Assembly: GCA_015680685.1 (NCBI GenBank)
Contig: MNCI01008012.1
Coordinates: forward strand, 1,070-63,069
Direction: 5' to 3'
DNA from: Gnetum montanum
Lineage: Eukaryota > Streptophyta > Gnetopsida > Gnetales > Gnetaceae
Length of the DNA: 62,000 nucleotides
A program made the position numbers and the translations under genes. The notes below the pieces were generated by a model. The model was given only the letters and a program-made list of their open reading frames with translations. It searched no databases and was not told the DNA's origin. Within the stretch, counting starts at the first letter, position 1. Each line of letters begins with the position of its first letter. Positions 24,180-36,704 of this stretch are shown one piece after another.

Positions 24180-26612
24180 TGATGCCCAAAGGTGATGGCT
24201 CCTCCATTGGTTTCTTTTCTTTGTCACTAGGCTTTTGAAATTTGTAATGATTTAATAATGCCTATAACTTCTATTCTTCTGTCCTTGGGTCATGTACTAT
24301 CTAGGCTACTGAGTTAATGTGTGTTGATGCTAGTACATACCAAGCTAGGTCCTTCATGTACTAGCTTGTCAATGTACATTTGATTGGCCTTCATGTACCA
24401 GGCTTCTAAGTCAATGTATGCTAGTGTTGGTATGTTCCAAGGACATGGAAGCTATGGAAACATTTCATTAGCCTTCACATACTAGGCTATTGTGTCAATG
24501 TGTGCTAGTGCTAGTACATTCCAAGGACATGGTAGCTGTAAAAACATTTGATTGGCCTTCATGTACCAAGTTGCAAACTGTCATCATTCTTCCTCAAATG
24601 TCCTAGCCTTGTCTTTGAGTTCATGATAATTTATTAATCTTCTAGCTAGGTTTGAGGTGACATCTTTCTATCCATAGTAGCTAACTTTAACCACTTCCAA
24701 TTCTGATTTTTCCACCTCCAACTTCTACAAGGCACCTTTTTGATCTGCAAACTCTTTCTTATATAATGCATAAGTGGTTGCTACCTATTTTTCCAACTTA
24801 TTTTGAGGTTGGCCTACTATTAACATGGCAATGTTGGAATATCTAAGTTTGCACATTAGTAGCAAAGGCGTTCTAGATCACCTTATCTTTTTTTTATTTA
24901 GCAGTTGCATTCTCCTTCATTAGCTTGGTCAACTACTCCATCTTGAATTGTTTAAGTTGGTTAGGTGTAATGAATTAGGTAGGATCCCATTGTTTAGCTC
25001 TTAGGGCAACTAGCTCTTGTTGTAGTCTTTGTACTTTCACTTTTGCATGCTTTTCCTTGACTTCAACCATGACCATCTTTTCTTTTATGGTGATGAGGTT
25101 TGACTATGCTATAGTGACATCGCTAGGGATGTCAAACAAGGTAGTCATTACTTACCCTATCTACAACAGTTGATCTAAAACATCCTCATGCACCATAGGA
25201 GTCATTAAATTCCTAGCCAACATCTATGCATCTTTTTTTCCCATAAGATCTACTAGGGACACAATAGGCACATTTAATGATTCCTTAATATGTTCTATGA
25301 TTACTTCTATTGCACCTACCACATCCTCATGTTGTAGTACCATAACTGTGGCACCTTCCCTGGTTTCAAGCATTACTTGGAAGGATGCAGCATTCCCAAA
25401 GATTTGTCATGACCATTGAGATACTCCTCCTCTTGATTGTAGCGAGATCTCCCCCCATGTTGGATTAGCTAAAATTATGGGTCATATCACATTATCCATC
25501 ACTCAGAAGAGATTGGACTCATTCCTACTTCCCCAGTTAATAGCTTCACTGATCTTCTATAAATGGCCCATCAAAGGCTTGTAATCATGAAGTGGTGGTG
25601 GTGGTAGAGCTTATGTCTATGGGTGTTTCTTAGGCTCATGTTATGTTTCTTCTTGTGGCTCTACCTCCTTCTCCACTTCTTGTTCTTCACCAAGATCTTT
25701 TCTTGGTGCTATAGGTTTTAGGAGTTCAATGAAGGAGGCATTTTAAACCTTCCTGGGGATATCATTTGTATATCCTAAGATCTCAACATGCTTGCATAGC
25801 CTTCTAATTAGGCAAGGGAATGGAAGTGTTGGTTTCCTTTCCTTATTTTCTTCAAACCACCATTGGATTTCAGTCAAGTAAAACTAGGGAATATTTTCTG
25901 CAAATTTACCCATTAAAATAGCACTTCCCATGGCCACATATGTTGAGATTCAATTAATCCCTTTGGTGGGAAATAGGTGGTAAGTCCCAATCTTGAAATA
26001 TGTTCTCTCTTCTAGAGTCATTTCATTATATGTTTTATCTTCCTTGTCGTACACCCATATCAGCCATGGTTTTTTGGTCTCGAGGTTGGATCTAGTCGAC
26101 AGATGGGCTACCTTCGACCCTTCATTCGGTAGATTGAGAGCTACAGCAATAGCTATGAATAAAAAAATGTTGACTCCACAAATGTTGATGGTGGTGCCCT
26201 CATCTTTATAATGCTAGAATTGATGAGCTTCACCCAGGTACCACTTGCCACTGTCCAAAAGAATGGGCCATAATGGAGATGGCTTAAGTTACTTCTAAAT
26301 CACTTCAAGAGCAAACTCCATGAATGGACCAAAATTCATTTCCACAATGATTGAGATCAACATGGACTTTTCTAGAATGGCAGCAAGTTAATTAGAAAGC
26401 AACATGAGACACTGTCCCTGCATGGGAGCCTGTGGTTCTACAGCCTCCCCTTTGACTAACTATCCAATAGTAGGAGCCTCTAGGTGAATGCTAAAAGATT
26501 AGGCTTCCTACTCTTAATGTTCTACACATTCACCTTGTTGACCTCAACCACCTCATAGACGCTTAGCTTCTCTTTATGATAATTTGTCTTGTGCACCTCT
26601 TTTTGGGGCCAT
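24180..26612 (-). pseudogene. ORF2 remnant of element B (PF20167-like plus coiled coil)
   Basis: Homologous to ORF2 of element C in order and length. The ATG at 26612 (MAPKR) directly follows TTGCAG. It ends near 24180 with a PMEEPSPLG tail like C and G. Recognisable parts include an ITPNQLKQFKME segment near 24960 aligned to C's IPTD.LEFF. Many in-frame stops. The function is unknown; see the element C entry for the domain argument. Confidence 0.6.
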
Positions 26613-26690
26613 CTGCAATTAAGCAAAGATTGAGTGTTACTAAGGTTGTATTCTTTATCATTAATCATTTTATACCTTGCTCATTACCTT
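26613..26690 (-). other. Candidate intron before ORF2 of element B
   Basis: On the minus strand a donor-like AAG/GTAATGAG about 75 bases upstream and a TTGCAG acceptor directly before the ATG align with GTAAGAAG and TTGCAG in element C. Splicing is an inference from conserved sites. Confidence 0.35.
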
Positions 26691-27159
26691 AGTTCATTAG
26701 GTTCTTCATTCATATGACTACAGAGTTAGAAAAATTTTCAAGAAATATCCCCAAAATTATCTCTCTCCTTTTACGATCCTTTGCAATTGGTTCCTTTTTC
26801 CTTATGTGTGGCTTATAATGATGGTTATCATCCCTTAGGTGGAAGAATTAAGGTTTCTAGCATTAATACATTTGATTTTTCATGATAACACCCAAAGTTT
26901 TTAACACTCTTATCCTTATAATACCCTCTAGGTGATAGCAAATTTTTGTCAATTGGAACAATTTTCACACACTAGCATCCCTCCATGACTATCTTGAATA
27001 CTCTAGGTTCAAGTACATTCAAGCGGTATAGAAATTGAAGTAGTAGAGAGCTAAATATTGCAAGTGGAAAGTGAGTGCATAGACCTCTGAGTTGTGAGAG
27101 AAAATTTGAATAACTCCCCTAGTAGCAAATGATGAAAATAAAGTTTGAACACCATGGGG

Positions 27160-27245
27160 GATCATATATATAGTTTTTTTCATACCTGACGTCAAGTAAG
27201 CAATGATGCATCGGACCCATCATCAAGTAGGTGACATCAAGATCC
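27160..27245 (-). promoter_or_regulatory. Candidate internal promoter of element B
   Basis: On the minus strand, TGATGTCACC, TGATGCATCA and TGACGTCA words (27187-27240) precede ACTATATATATGATCCCCC (TATA core 27165-27172). It aligns with element C 36705-36790, including a downstream GGGGAGTT.TTCAAATTTTC segment. The repeated words are of the same type as in B's own LTR U3. Confidence 0.5.
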
Positions 27246-27511
27246 ATGGATTTTCATTGAATGGGGTAGTTCTGCATGGAAACTAAAGCTCTATGATGGG
27301 TTGAAAGGTTTGAAGTTATGTCCATCAATCTAGGGTAAGTGGAAAATCAATTTGAGGTACTGAAATTGTCATAAGGTGGAGTCATCAATGTGAAAAGCAC
27401 TAGAATGATCAAGAAAAAGATGTTGAATTAATGTTGTCGAATAGATCAAGTGATATGAGATGAAAAATGATGTGGTTGGGCCAAACAAGTATAAGTCAAA
27501 AAAGTTACACA

Positions 27512-27533
27512 AGTGAATCTTCCCCAAAGTAGG
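27512..27533 (-). other. Conserved block, copy in element B
   Basis: Minus-strand CCTACTTTGGGGAAGATTCA matches the A/C block with only transition differences (G-to-A, C-to-T). Flanks CCTACGAACATTTTTA and GGTATCAT also resemble element C. Confidence 0.7.
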
Positions 27534-28367
27534 CTCTAGATTATGATACCCTTGTGTAACCACACTTAAAAATGTTCGTAGGCACTAAAGGGGTTGAATG
27601 TAACACATACCTATGAAACAAAACACACATGTTAAAACCACCAAATTAAGATAATAACTCTATGTCACACAAGACCACAAGTTATGATCACACAAATAAC
27701 GAGATGAGATGGACTATAGAAAGGATTGCATAAATTGAGACATGAGGTGTCTTACCTTGTGTGTTATTAATGGTTAAATAGTCATGAGTCCTTCTTTCCA
27801 AGATTCAAACCAAGTCTACACCACATTGTAGTGACATCACATTATTTCATTACATCGATGAACAACCATAAGATGATCATAGTTTCAAGGAGTAACATCA
27901 CTTGGTGTTTTGTCCAAGGAAGAAGTTTTATTATGGCATACATTTTTTTATGCTGGGAAGCTACCAACCTTTAGGCATGGGTACATGTCTTTCTAGTGGG
28001 ACCCACAAAAGTTTATTCAATGTTGTTTTAGGTTACTCTTACTTCCATTTTTCATTAGATCTACAAGGATATGGTTACAACCTCAGCAACATGATAAAAC
28101 ATACAGAAGTGGCCAAAGAGAATCCACAAATCTCCTTAATGTCACACCCTTCACATTTCACCTTGATTATGCACTCTTCTATCTATACATAATGATTATG
28201 AAGTTATTTTAGTTTGGATGATGGAAATGATTACCATTACGACTAGGGCAAGAACCTCTAATTAATAGAATGAGTGGATGGATGGTGTGGTCTCAATGTC
28301 TCTATAATCAGTCCTTTATGACTTGAAAACATAGAGAAAACCTCACCTTAATGGGCAACATGATCAT

Positions 28368-28373
28368 TTTATT
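28368..28373 (-). terminator. Poly(A)-signal-like AATAAA after gag (element B)
   Basis: AATAAA lies just downstream of the gag end in a block (GTAATCT...GTGAATAAAAT...CATGT) also conserved after gag in C (35411-35416) and G (51395-51400). Confidence 0.5.
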
Positions 28374-28484
28374 CACAAACAAGATTACATAACAAAGAAA
28401 ATGAAAACAACAACTTGAAAAATGACAAAAATTTGTAAAACAAAAAGATGAAAAACACTTAAGAATATTGAAGACTAGAATGGG

Positions 28485-30958
28485 GGGTAACCCCCATGAC
28501 TAAAAATTTGTCCATGAAAAGGATTAATAATAAGTGGATAAATAGGATCCATGCATGTATGAAACATTGGTAACTATTCATGTCCTAGCCACTAAGTATC
28601 TATTGGTGGTGTGGTGGCTAGGTAGAAAAATTGTTGGTCACGCACTTGATGGCTAAATGTATGGTGGGTCAGGGTATGAGGTGTGTTAACATTATGGATG
28701 TTTGGACCCTCAATCATGAGATGGTATGCTTGGATTTATTTTTCTTCCCACACTTTTAGATTCATTGGTTGGATTTGGGATTGGAGTACTGATGGATGGT
28801 GGCCCGTGTGTAGGCTCAGAGGATGGTGGTGGTGAAAAGGGAGGCATTGCACTAGATTGTTAGTGTGCTAGCTTGGATGATGTGGTGGGTCCATGTATGG
28901 TTTGCTTCGAATTATAGCCTTTCCTCGAAAAGGGATGGTTACTATGTTGTGATTAAGACCCACTAGTGTTAGCATGTTTATGCACATTTGTAGCACATGT
29001 GACATTGATTTGTTGATATTGTGGTGCAAAACCTTCTTGTGTTATTGTTGGTGACATATAAGGAGGTGGAGTATGACAATATTGAGGGTAGGCTTGATGG
29101 AAAGAGGTGCAAGGTGGTGATCCCTTAGGGGATGACATGGGTTAATGGTACTTGGGAGAGTGGTAGTGGTCATTTGAAATACAAGATGTAGAACTGGTTG
29201 GAGAAATAGGATGTTGAATATAATATTTGTGTGGTTTTGGTGGATAAGTCTGATTTGGTGGCAACCTTATCCATGACTATGGTTGTTGCCATTGCAGTTG
29301 ATGACCATGTTGAGGCTGAGTCCCCCTAGGATGGTATGATTGGTTGTGATAATATCTATAATTACTTCATGGGAGAGGAAATCTCTTAGGCATGTGCTTT
29401 TGTACAAACTTTAGATTTAAGGCACCTACCCAATACTCTTGTAGATGCAATAAGAGAAGCCAATGGCCCTTCGGATGGTCATATATGCAAATGTCACATC
29501 CATTATATTCTTTTGTGGTTAAGTCTATAGCCTAACTTTTGTCAACCACTTTTCTCATTTGTCAAAAAGTGTTCTCGGCTATTTCTTGGTTTTGTATCCT
29601 TTGTTGATTATGATTTCTTGGCTTATTTTGCGTGATCCTCTCCTCCACCATCTCAATGAGAGTTGTATCATTTTCATATATCCATTTGTAAATCCTATTA
29701 AACTTTGCTTCACGTTCATCAATAGACTTTTGTATCAGCAAGGTTTATTGCAGAATCACCTTATTGAGAGTGGTTTCATTCTCCTTATCATAGATCTGGA
29801 CCTCATTCTATTGAAGATTTGGGTTGCATTGATATTCTTCAACATTATCATATTTGCATATCTTTCCTTCTTCTTTTGCCACACACATGATTATCTCTTT
29901 GATCTAATGGGCTTGGAGCTCATATAATTGACCTGGGGCATACACCCCAAGGATCTCCCTTGTTTCATTATGAAATCCATCTATGATGTGAAAAATTTAC
30001 CTTTCCTCAAAGAAACCATGGCCTGGGAATTTATTCACTAAGGCATAATATCTATCTAAGGCCATGTCCAAGGGTTCATATTGTTCTTACTTCCACTCTT
30101 GGATCTATCTCCTCAAATTGGACATCCTCGCATAGGTTTGGTATTTCTCATTGAGAATTTCCAACATTGTGGACATCATTAGATTGAATTCAATCTCAAT
30201 GATTTATACCACACTTCAGCTCTATCAATTAGTTTCCTAAGAAAGAACTTAAGATTTTCCACCCACTTTCAATGTTGTAGAAATCATAGGCATCATGGAA
30301 GGCTTGTAAATGATGTTGTGCATTTGACTCATAACCTCCTGTAACTTTAGGAATATTATTTATGTCAAGCTTAGATAGGAGACTCTTTTTGCAATATCTA
30401 TGAGATATCTTTACTACCTTTGTGATCTAAATTAGGCTCTTAGTGGCCAGCAAGGGTTCATCATCATCAAACAAGTTGTGAAGGAAATTTCTATCTTTAT
30501 TCGTTTGATCATGATGATGATCTCTATGTTCATGGTGATGTCTTTGACTTTTCTCATGGGTTTGATTTTGATTTTTAGTCTGACCTTTTAGTGGAACTCA
30601 ATCTGCATACCTACATCCATCTTCATCAGAACTAGACATTGAACAAGAAGAGAAAAATGAGGAACTAGAAGGATTTCCATTCTTCTATGGTGTTCTCCAA
30701 GGTCCCTTGATTTATTGTTTTTGGGTTTTGAGGAGGTATTAGGCCTTGAGGCCTCCCCTAATCTAGGACCTATGCCATCTCCTCTAACATTTTCATCCTT
30801 AGGTGAATGTAGTCTTTAGTTTCGTCAGAGTGGTCATGATCATAAGAAGTCCCTGCATAAAGTTGGTCGCTCTAATTTTCTTCATCGTATATCTTGTTAT
30901 TTCTCTAATGAATGTGTTTGCTATACAGTGCATTGTCACTTTTGTGTAAGAGAGACAT
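28485..30958 (-). pseudogene. gag: Decayed gag of element B
   Basis: The start at 30958 (MSLLHKSD) matches the gag starts of C and G. The core has LDINNIPKVTGGY and NAQHHLQA near 30290-30360. The zinc-knuckle-like CDICIYDHPKGHW near 29490 has lost its last Cys. The tail has EGFAPQYQQINVTCATNV near 29000, shared with C. Broken by stops and frameshifts, so no Gag is made. Confidence 0.75.
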
Positions 30959-31064
30959 TGTTGTTGGTTTATGGAGTGTGTGAGCTAATAGTTTCAAAAA
31001 GATATATTATTAATACCTTTTTAGTAATTATGTATAATATAACTAATCTAGAGAACTAGCACCA

Positions 31065-31082
31065 TCCTTAGAAATGGTGCTA
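31065..31082 (-). promoter_or_regulatory. Primer-binding site of element B
   Basis: The complement reads TAGCACCATTTCTAAGGA, a tRNA-Asp type PBS degraded by transitions, one base inside the 5' LTR. Confidence 0.75.
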
Positions 31083-31083
31083 A

Positions 31084-31927
31084 TGATGAGCAACGAGGTA
31101 CCCCTATGCTCAACCATATGAATCACAAGCATTAATGCATGATTCAATCAAATTTCATGGATGAGACTAGTTGTGATATCTAGATTATTATGCTTTGATC
31201 ATAGTTTGCTATCTTCCTGGTTCAACTAGTGGTAGTTTTGTCATGTATGGTTTAGTCCAAAGTGAGGCATACGATGTTATCTAACTCTACTCTGCTCATA
31301 ATGATGGTAAAGATATAAATTAATTAAGCTAATGAACAATGGAAAAAAATATCTAAAATAGCCTATGTGCAATGAGTATCTACTCTTAATCATTCATACA
31401 TGCCTTGGACTTTATGGGACTACTTCTAGGGTTGCCAAGTGTATGTCACTAGGTGTGCCAAATAATACAATGCTGGATTATTGAGTACTTCCACTTAAAC
31501 ATTCGTGATTAAGGCGTATGAATTCCACTTAATAATAGGAATAGTAAATAGAAATAAATGTAAATATTTAACTAAAGGAAGTAATAAATAATTAACAATT
31601 AAAATCAATAATAATCTAAGTGGATGCTGCAATGATGGGAGTAATCTCGATCTTTATTACCAGTCATGTAACATGTCCAAGTACATCACACTTGAATAAA
31701 GATGTCGTATGATTATAAACATCACACTATAGGCATGCACTAGGAATAAAAAAACTCTAAGAAAGACTAAAAAATAAAACTATCTTCTCTACTACTTACT
31801 ACATTTTGCATGCCTCAATCGTGCATCCAAGTGTTGTATTTATAGGTGAGCCTAGAGGAGATGACATCAGATATTGAACATCACCTCTTGACTCTGACAT
31901 CAGGGCTAACAGATTGATGTCTCATCA
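31084..31927 (-). repeat. 5' LTR of element B
   Basis: 844 bp. In element orientation it starts TGATGAGACATC and ends GCTCATCA. U3 repeats are of the TGACATCA/GATGTCA type (31861-31905). The end block GGTTGAGCATAGGGGTACCT is shared with A, C and H. Confidence 0.9.
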
Positions 31928-32202
31928 TCTAGGTTATGGGTTCTATTCTAGTGGATAATGGTAAGTGATAGAAAGTTTTAATTAGACTATATATCTTAGG
32001 ATGTACTTATGTTTTACTTATTTTAGATGCTAAAACTTCCTCCTCCCAAAAAATTAGGAATTTAAAATACATATATTTATAAAAATAAATTCAAAATTTA
32101 TAACAAGATAATATTTAATATAAGATTTATTAATGATTTTAAAAATAATGCACAAATAAAATACTTCGAAAGTCATGAGATCAAATCCTCAAGAAGCATT
32201 AA
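31928..32202 (+). repeat. tRNA-like relic 3' half and spacer between B and C
   Basis: After the TCTAG duplication, GTTATGGGTTCTATTCTAG completes the B-box-like part of the relic interrupted by B (31928-31960). The rest to 32202 is AT-rich with no gene. Confidence 0.45.
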
Positions 32203-33060
32203 CGATGAATCATGATTTATCTAGGCTTTGATATTGGATCTACGATATCAGGTATGCGATATCGAGGCCTGGATAATGATGTCGGATACACAATATTCTG
32301 ATTCCTATGTAATCCTATAAATACACATTTGGGCACACAGGAAAGGGGGAGTTAGTAGGTGTAAGTGCAGAGTCTTTTTGTTCATTCTTAGTTCATTTCA
32401 ATTCTTTCCCCAGTGCATGTCCATAGTGTGATGATTGTAATTGTATGGAACCTTTATTTGAGTGTGATGTACTTGGACATGCACATGATCAACAATAAAG
32501 ATCAATATTACTTCATCATTGCAACATTTACTTAGTTTTAGTTGCTTAATTATTATTGTTATTTATTTTTTTCTTAATTAATATTTATTTACCCTTATTT
32601 ACTATCCTTGTTAATAAACAAAGAATGAGTATGACTTAATCATGAGCATTTAAGTGTGACTACTTGGTATCCTAGTAACATATCTAGGAGTGCTTAAGTA
32701 ACATGCGCTTGGTAATCCTAGAAGTAGTACACAAAGTCCAAGATGTGTATAGATGATTAAGGATAGATGCTCATCACACTTAGGCTAGCTTAGATTCTCT
32801 TCTCTCATTCCCTATTAGCTTAAATAAGGTTATTTCCATTATCTCTAGGAGTAGCACTAGTTAGGACCACATCATACACCTCACTCTGGACTAAACCATA
32901 TGTGACAAAGAAAATACTAATCCATGTGGGAAGACAATGAATTGTAATCAATGTGTAACTATCTAAACACCATAGCTAGTCCATCTACGAAGTTCAATTG
33001 GATTATGTGTGAATGCTTGTATTCATATGGTTGAGTATAGGGGTACCTAACCACTCATCA
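32203..33060 (+). repeat. 5' LTR of element C
   Basis: 858 bp. Starts CGATGAATC (from TGATGAATC) and ends CTCATCA. U3 includes GATATTGGATCTACGATATC at 32230-32249, which recurs with one change at the internal promoter. TATAAATA is at 32316-32323, followed by a C/G-rich leader (GGGCACACAGGAAAGGGGGA) and an AATAAA near 32492. Confidence 0.9.
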
Positions 33061-33061
33061 T

Positions 33062-33079
33062 TGGCACCATTGCCAGGAT
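33062..33079 (+). promoter_or_regulatory. Primer-binding site of element C
   Basis: TGGCACCATTGCCAGGAT, tRNA-Asp type, one base after the LTR. Confidence 0.8.
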
Positions 33080-33193
33080 GATGCTAGTTATTTAGATTAG
33101 TTATATCCTAAAAGATTGCTGTAACAAAGTATTCATGGTATATCTCTTAGAAAAGAACTTGATTTCAATTAAGCCAAACACAAATTCACAACT

Positions 33194-35241
33194 ATGTCTC
33201 TCTTACAAGACTATGATAATGTAACAACCAGTAAGGCAATTCATTGGAGAACCAATGAATTATACAATGATGAAGATGAAGTTTGGAGTACTCAATCTAA
33301 TGCAAGGGTCCCCTATGTACATAAACGAAGACAACATCATTCCAACTCCAAAATTCATAACCTACCTAGTGACAATCAACCCCTACTAGCCACTAAGAGT
33401 CTAATGCATATACAAGAGGCTATTTGAATATCCTGTAGGAATCATAAAGAAAGCTGTCTACCTAGGCTTGATTTAAACAAATTTTCCAAATTTTCAAGAG
33501 GATATGATTTAGATCTGTAACATCATTTACAATCCTTCCATGATGCCTACATATGGAACAATATTGATAATGGGTGGAAAATCTTAAGCTCTTTCCTATG
33601 ACACTCGTTGGCCAAGAAAAAGTATGGTATAGGTCTTTAAGACCAAAATCAATTTGATGTTGGCCAACAATGGTAAAAATATTTAATGAAAGATATCAAA
33701 CCTATGCAAGAGTTTCAACCTTGAGGAAACAAATCCAAGAGTGGAAAAACGTGCAACATGAACCCTTGGACATGGCCTTAGAAAGATATTATGCATTGTT
33801 ATATAACTACCCAGGCCATGGATTCTCTGAGGAAAGGCTAATGTACCACATCATAGATGGGCTCCATAATGAAACAAGGGAGACTCTAGGGATGTATGCC
33901 TGAGGTCAACTATACCAGCTACAAACCCACCAATTCCAAGAGCTTATTAAGTGGGTAGCAAAAGAAGAAGGAGAAATGGGTAAATGGGAGAATGTTGAAA
34001 AATATCAATAGGACCAAACTCTCAAATTAACAAAGGTCCATAATCAGGAAGAGAAGAAATCAACTCATCTCAAGGAGGTGGAACCATCTTTTCCAATACT
34101 AGAATCAATAGATAAAATTGAGGCAAAGATCAATATCAATAAGATGATGGGATGGATACATGAAAAATATGGAGAATATGCCAACATTATTAGAGGTAGA
34201 ACCATGATGAACTAAGAAGCAAGACAGAACACCACTAGACAATTGGAGAGAAGGGTTGAAGAGAATAAGGATAAGAACACAACTACTAATCATACGTATC
34301 AATGTAACATTTTCCTATATGATCACCCCAAAGGTCAATGCCCAATATTATCATATTTACATGAACATTGGGGAGAAATGTTACATCTAGAGTTCGTACA
34401 AAAATATCGCATTCAATCATAATGACAACAATCCTAGTCATTGGGGAGGTCATCCTCAAACTAGTTACACCCTTCATATCATCTGGACCCAAGTGGTTAT
34501 CAAGTTCAACATCTTGTTTCTCCAATTGGAGCAACATCCTCTATCTCACCACATTGTTATCATTCTCCTAAGTACTATCAGCCCATGTCCTCTCCAATAG
34601 AATCACCTCATCATGTGCCTTACACTTCTTCTCAAATTCAATATTCTTATCCCTCATCCCCTTCTACATCAGCACTAATTGTGCTAGAAGGATTTGCACC
34701 ACAACATCGACCCACAAATGTTACTTGTGCTACTACTGTCAACTGTAGTGGGAATCCTCCACAACATCAAAGGCATCCCTTCTTTATACATGATCATAGA
34801 AAGGGATAGCACAGTTCTGAGACCACTACATCCTCCCACTAAGCACAAGTTCAACACTATGGTGCATCTTTCTACTTGAACCCAATGCCTTGTGTTATCT
34901 TATTAGGGCAACCAATCAATACTCCAACAACCATGCGGCCTAATGAATATAGCTACATAGGGAGACATATCGATCCTTGCATGCCATATTATGGTCATAG
35001 GTGCCATAGTGGGTCAAATCCTTATCAATTAACCACATCTTATAACTTGCGCCACTATGTCAACTTTAATACAGTGTGTGCACCACAATTTGGGTACATT
35101 CCAACCCCCACATCAAAAGACACCCAATGGTTCGGATATGACTAGGTCCCAATATTTCCAAAATGCATAGATCCAAACCTTCCATTTATTAATTCCTACC
35201 ATGATCAAAAGTTTAGTTATGGGGGATACCCCCCATTCTAA
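33194..35241 (+). pseudogene. gag: Decayed gag of element C
   Basis: ATG at 33194 (MSLLQDYDNV). Fragments follow the Gag order: LLATKSLMHIQEAI, LPRLDLNKF, HHLQSFHDAY, then FNERYQTYARVSTLRKQIQE and HIIDGLHNETRETLGMYA (33670-33900). The knuckle region CNIFLYDHPKGQC (about 34300) has lost the second Cys. The tail EGFAPQHRPTNVTCATTV (about 34690) is followed by GGYPPF near 35220. Stops and at least one frameshift interrupt it. In G the corresponding core reads on better. Confidence 0.78.
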
Positions 35242-35410
35242 CAAGCATGATTAATAAATGTTTTTTATTTTCTTTAATTTTACAATTTTTTGTTTTCAAG
35301 TTTTTCATCTTTTAATTTGTTGTTTTATCTTTTTATTTTTTTCCTTTGATGTTTTATCTTCTTATTTATTATTTTATCTTTTTAGCTTTTTATGGGTAAT
35401 CTCATCTATG

Positions 35411-35416
35411 AATAAA
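35411..35416 (+). terminator. Poly(A)-signal-like AATAAA after gag (element C)
   Basis: Embedded in GTAATCTCATCTATGAATAA..., the same block as after gag in B and G. It would allow a gag-only mRNA to end here; not proven. Confidence 0.5.
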
Positions 35417-36366
35417 ACACTCATGTGACCCATTGGTTGAGGTGTTGTTCTATGCTATTAAGTCTCAAGTAACTAACTATTTGGATAGTGAGCCCACCAC
35501 ATCCACCTAACCATTCTATTAATAAGAGGTTCTACTCTGGGTATGATGATATTCTTATCATCATAAAAACTTAAAAGTAATTTTGTGCTCATTATGCCTA
35601 GAATGAAAATTGTTGGACTAAGAGGGAATGACCAAGGTGTAACCTCAAGGGAACTTGTGGATTCTCTTTGGTGACATCTGTAGGAGTTACCATACAGCTT
35701 GGTTGTACTAAGATCCTTGTGGATCTAACGAAAAATGGGAGTAAGAGTAATAAAGGCACTTAATAAAGAAACCTAATGCTATCTTGGGGCGTTCCACTAT
35801 AATGACATTCACCCATGCCTGAAGGTAGGTAGCTTCTCTGGATTATGCATAAAAAAATTGAGAGAAAAAGAAAGACAAAGAAGAAAGAAGAGAGAGTGTG
35901 CCTAACAAAGAAATAAAAAAAAGATCATGAAAAACGTGCCACAAATAAATTCCAAATCACTTCTTCCTTGAATGAAACACCAAGTGATCATATGCCTTGC
36001 TATCATGATCCTCTTATGGTTGTCCATCATGGGATGAAACCATGATATGTCACTGATCCAAGGGATGGACTTGCTGTGGATTCGGAGTGATAGGCTAATG
36101 ACACATTAATCACATCCTACACTCAAGATTCATTGTGCCCTAGGTCAATTACCTCATGTTCCAATCTTTGCAATCCCTCCTACAATTTGCCTCATCTAAC
36201 TATTCATGTATTTATGACTTGTGTCTTGTGTAGCATTGAATTCATATCTCATCACAGTGGTATCTACATATGTGTGTTTTGTGAAATTGGTGTGGATTAC
36301 ATTTAAACCTTTTAGTACCTACAGACATTTTTAGGCATGGTTACATAATGGCATCATAGGTACGAA

Positions 36367-36388
36367 CCTGCTTTGGGGAGGACCCACT
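36367..36388 (+). other. Conserved 22-bp block, copy in element C
   Basis: Identical over 22 bases to element A 17343-17364. Located between the gag unit and the internal TATA region. Flanking CCTACAGACATTTTTAGG and TGGCATCATAGG are partly shared with A and B. Confidence 0.85.
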
Positions 36389-36704
36389 TGCATAACCTTT
36401 GTAATTTACACTTAGTGCACATCATCATCACATCATTTAATAGCCTTTGAGTATTGCATTGCCAACATTATTCTTTCCTTTATCCTCCTTTTAATTCAAA
36501 TGTTCCTATGCACCAAAACATGTCCTTTTTCCTTGTCCTATTCAAAAATTTCATTAAAAAATCCCACTTAATTATAATTTTGGTGACATTTGGTCTATTC
36601 AATATTACCCTAGATCTTTCTAGTTAACCTCAAATCCTTTATTTTTGTCCTTGGAAATTCAGAAATTTATTAATTTTACTAAGTACCCTATTTTCAATGG
36701 GCCG

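Larger units (their letters stand above)
23132..31927 (-). mobile_element. Element B: complete gag + ORF2 LTR element, no pol
   Basis: Minus-strand element of 8796 bp bordered by a perfect 5-bp duplication TCTAG (23127-23131 and 31928-31932). The 5' LTR lies at the right (31084-31927) with the PBS just inside it; the 3' LTR is at 23132-23989. Reading leftwards: gag, AATAAA, spacer, conserved block, TATA region, then ORF2. No protease, RT or integrase motif was seen between gag and the 3' LTR, so it should depend on another element for transposition. Confidence 0.9.

Noticed and set aside
29559-29927. 122-aa plus-strand ORF with hydrophobic segments
   Set aside because: It lies antisense to the decayed gag of element B and shows no family features.
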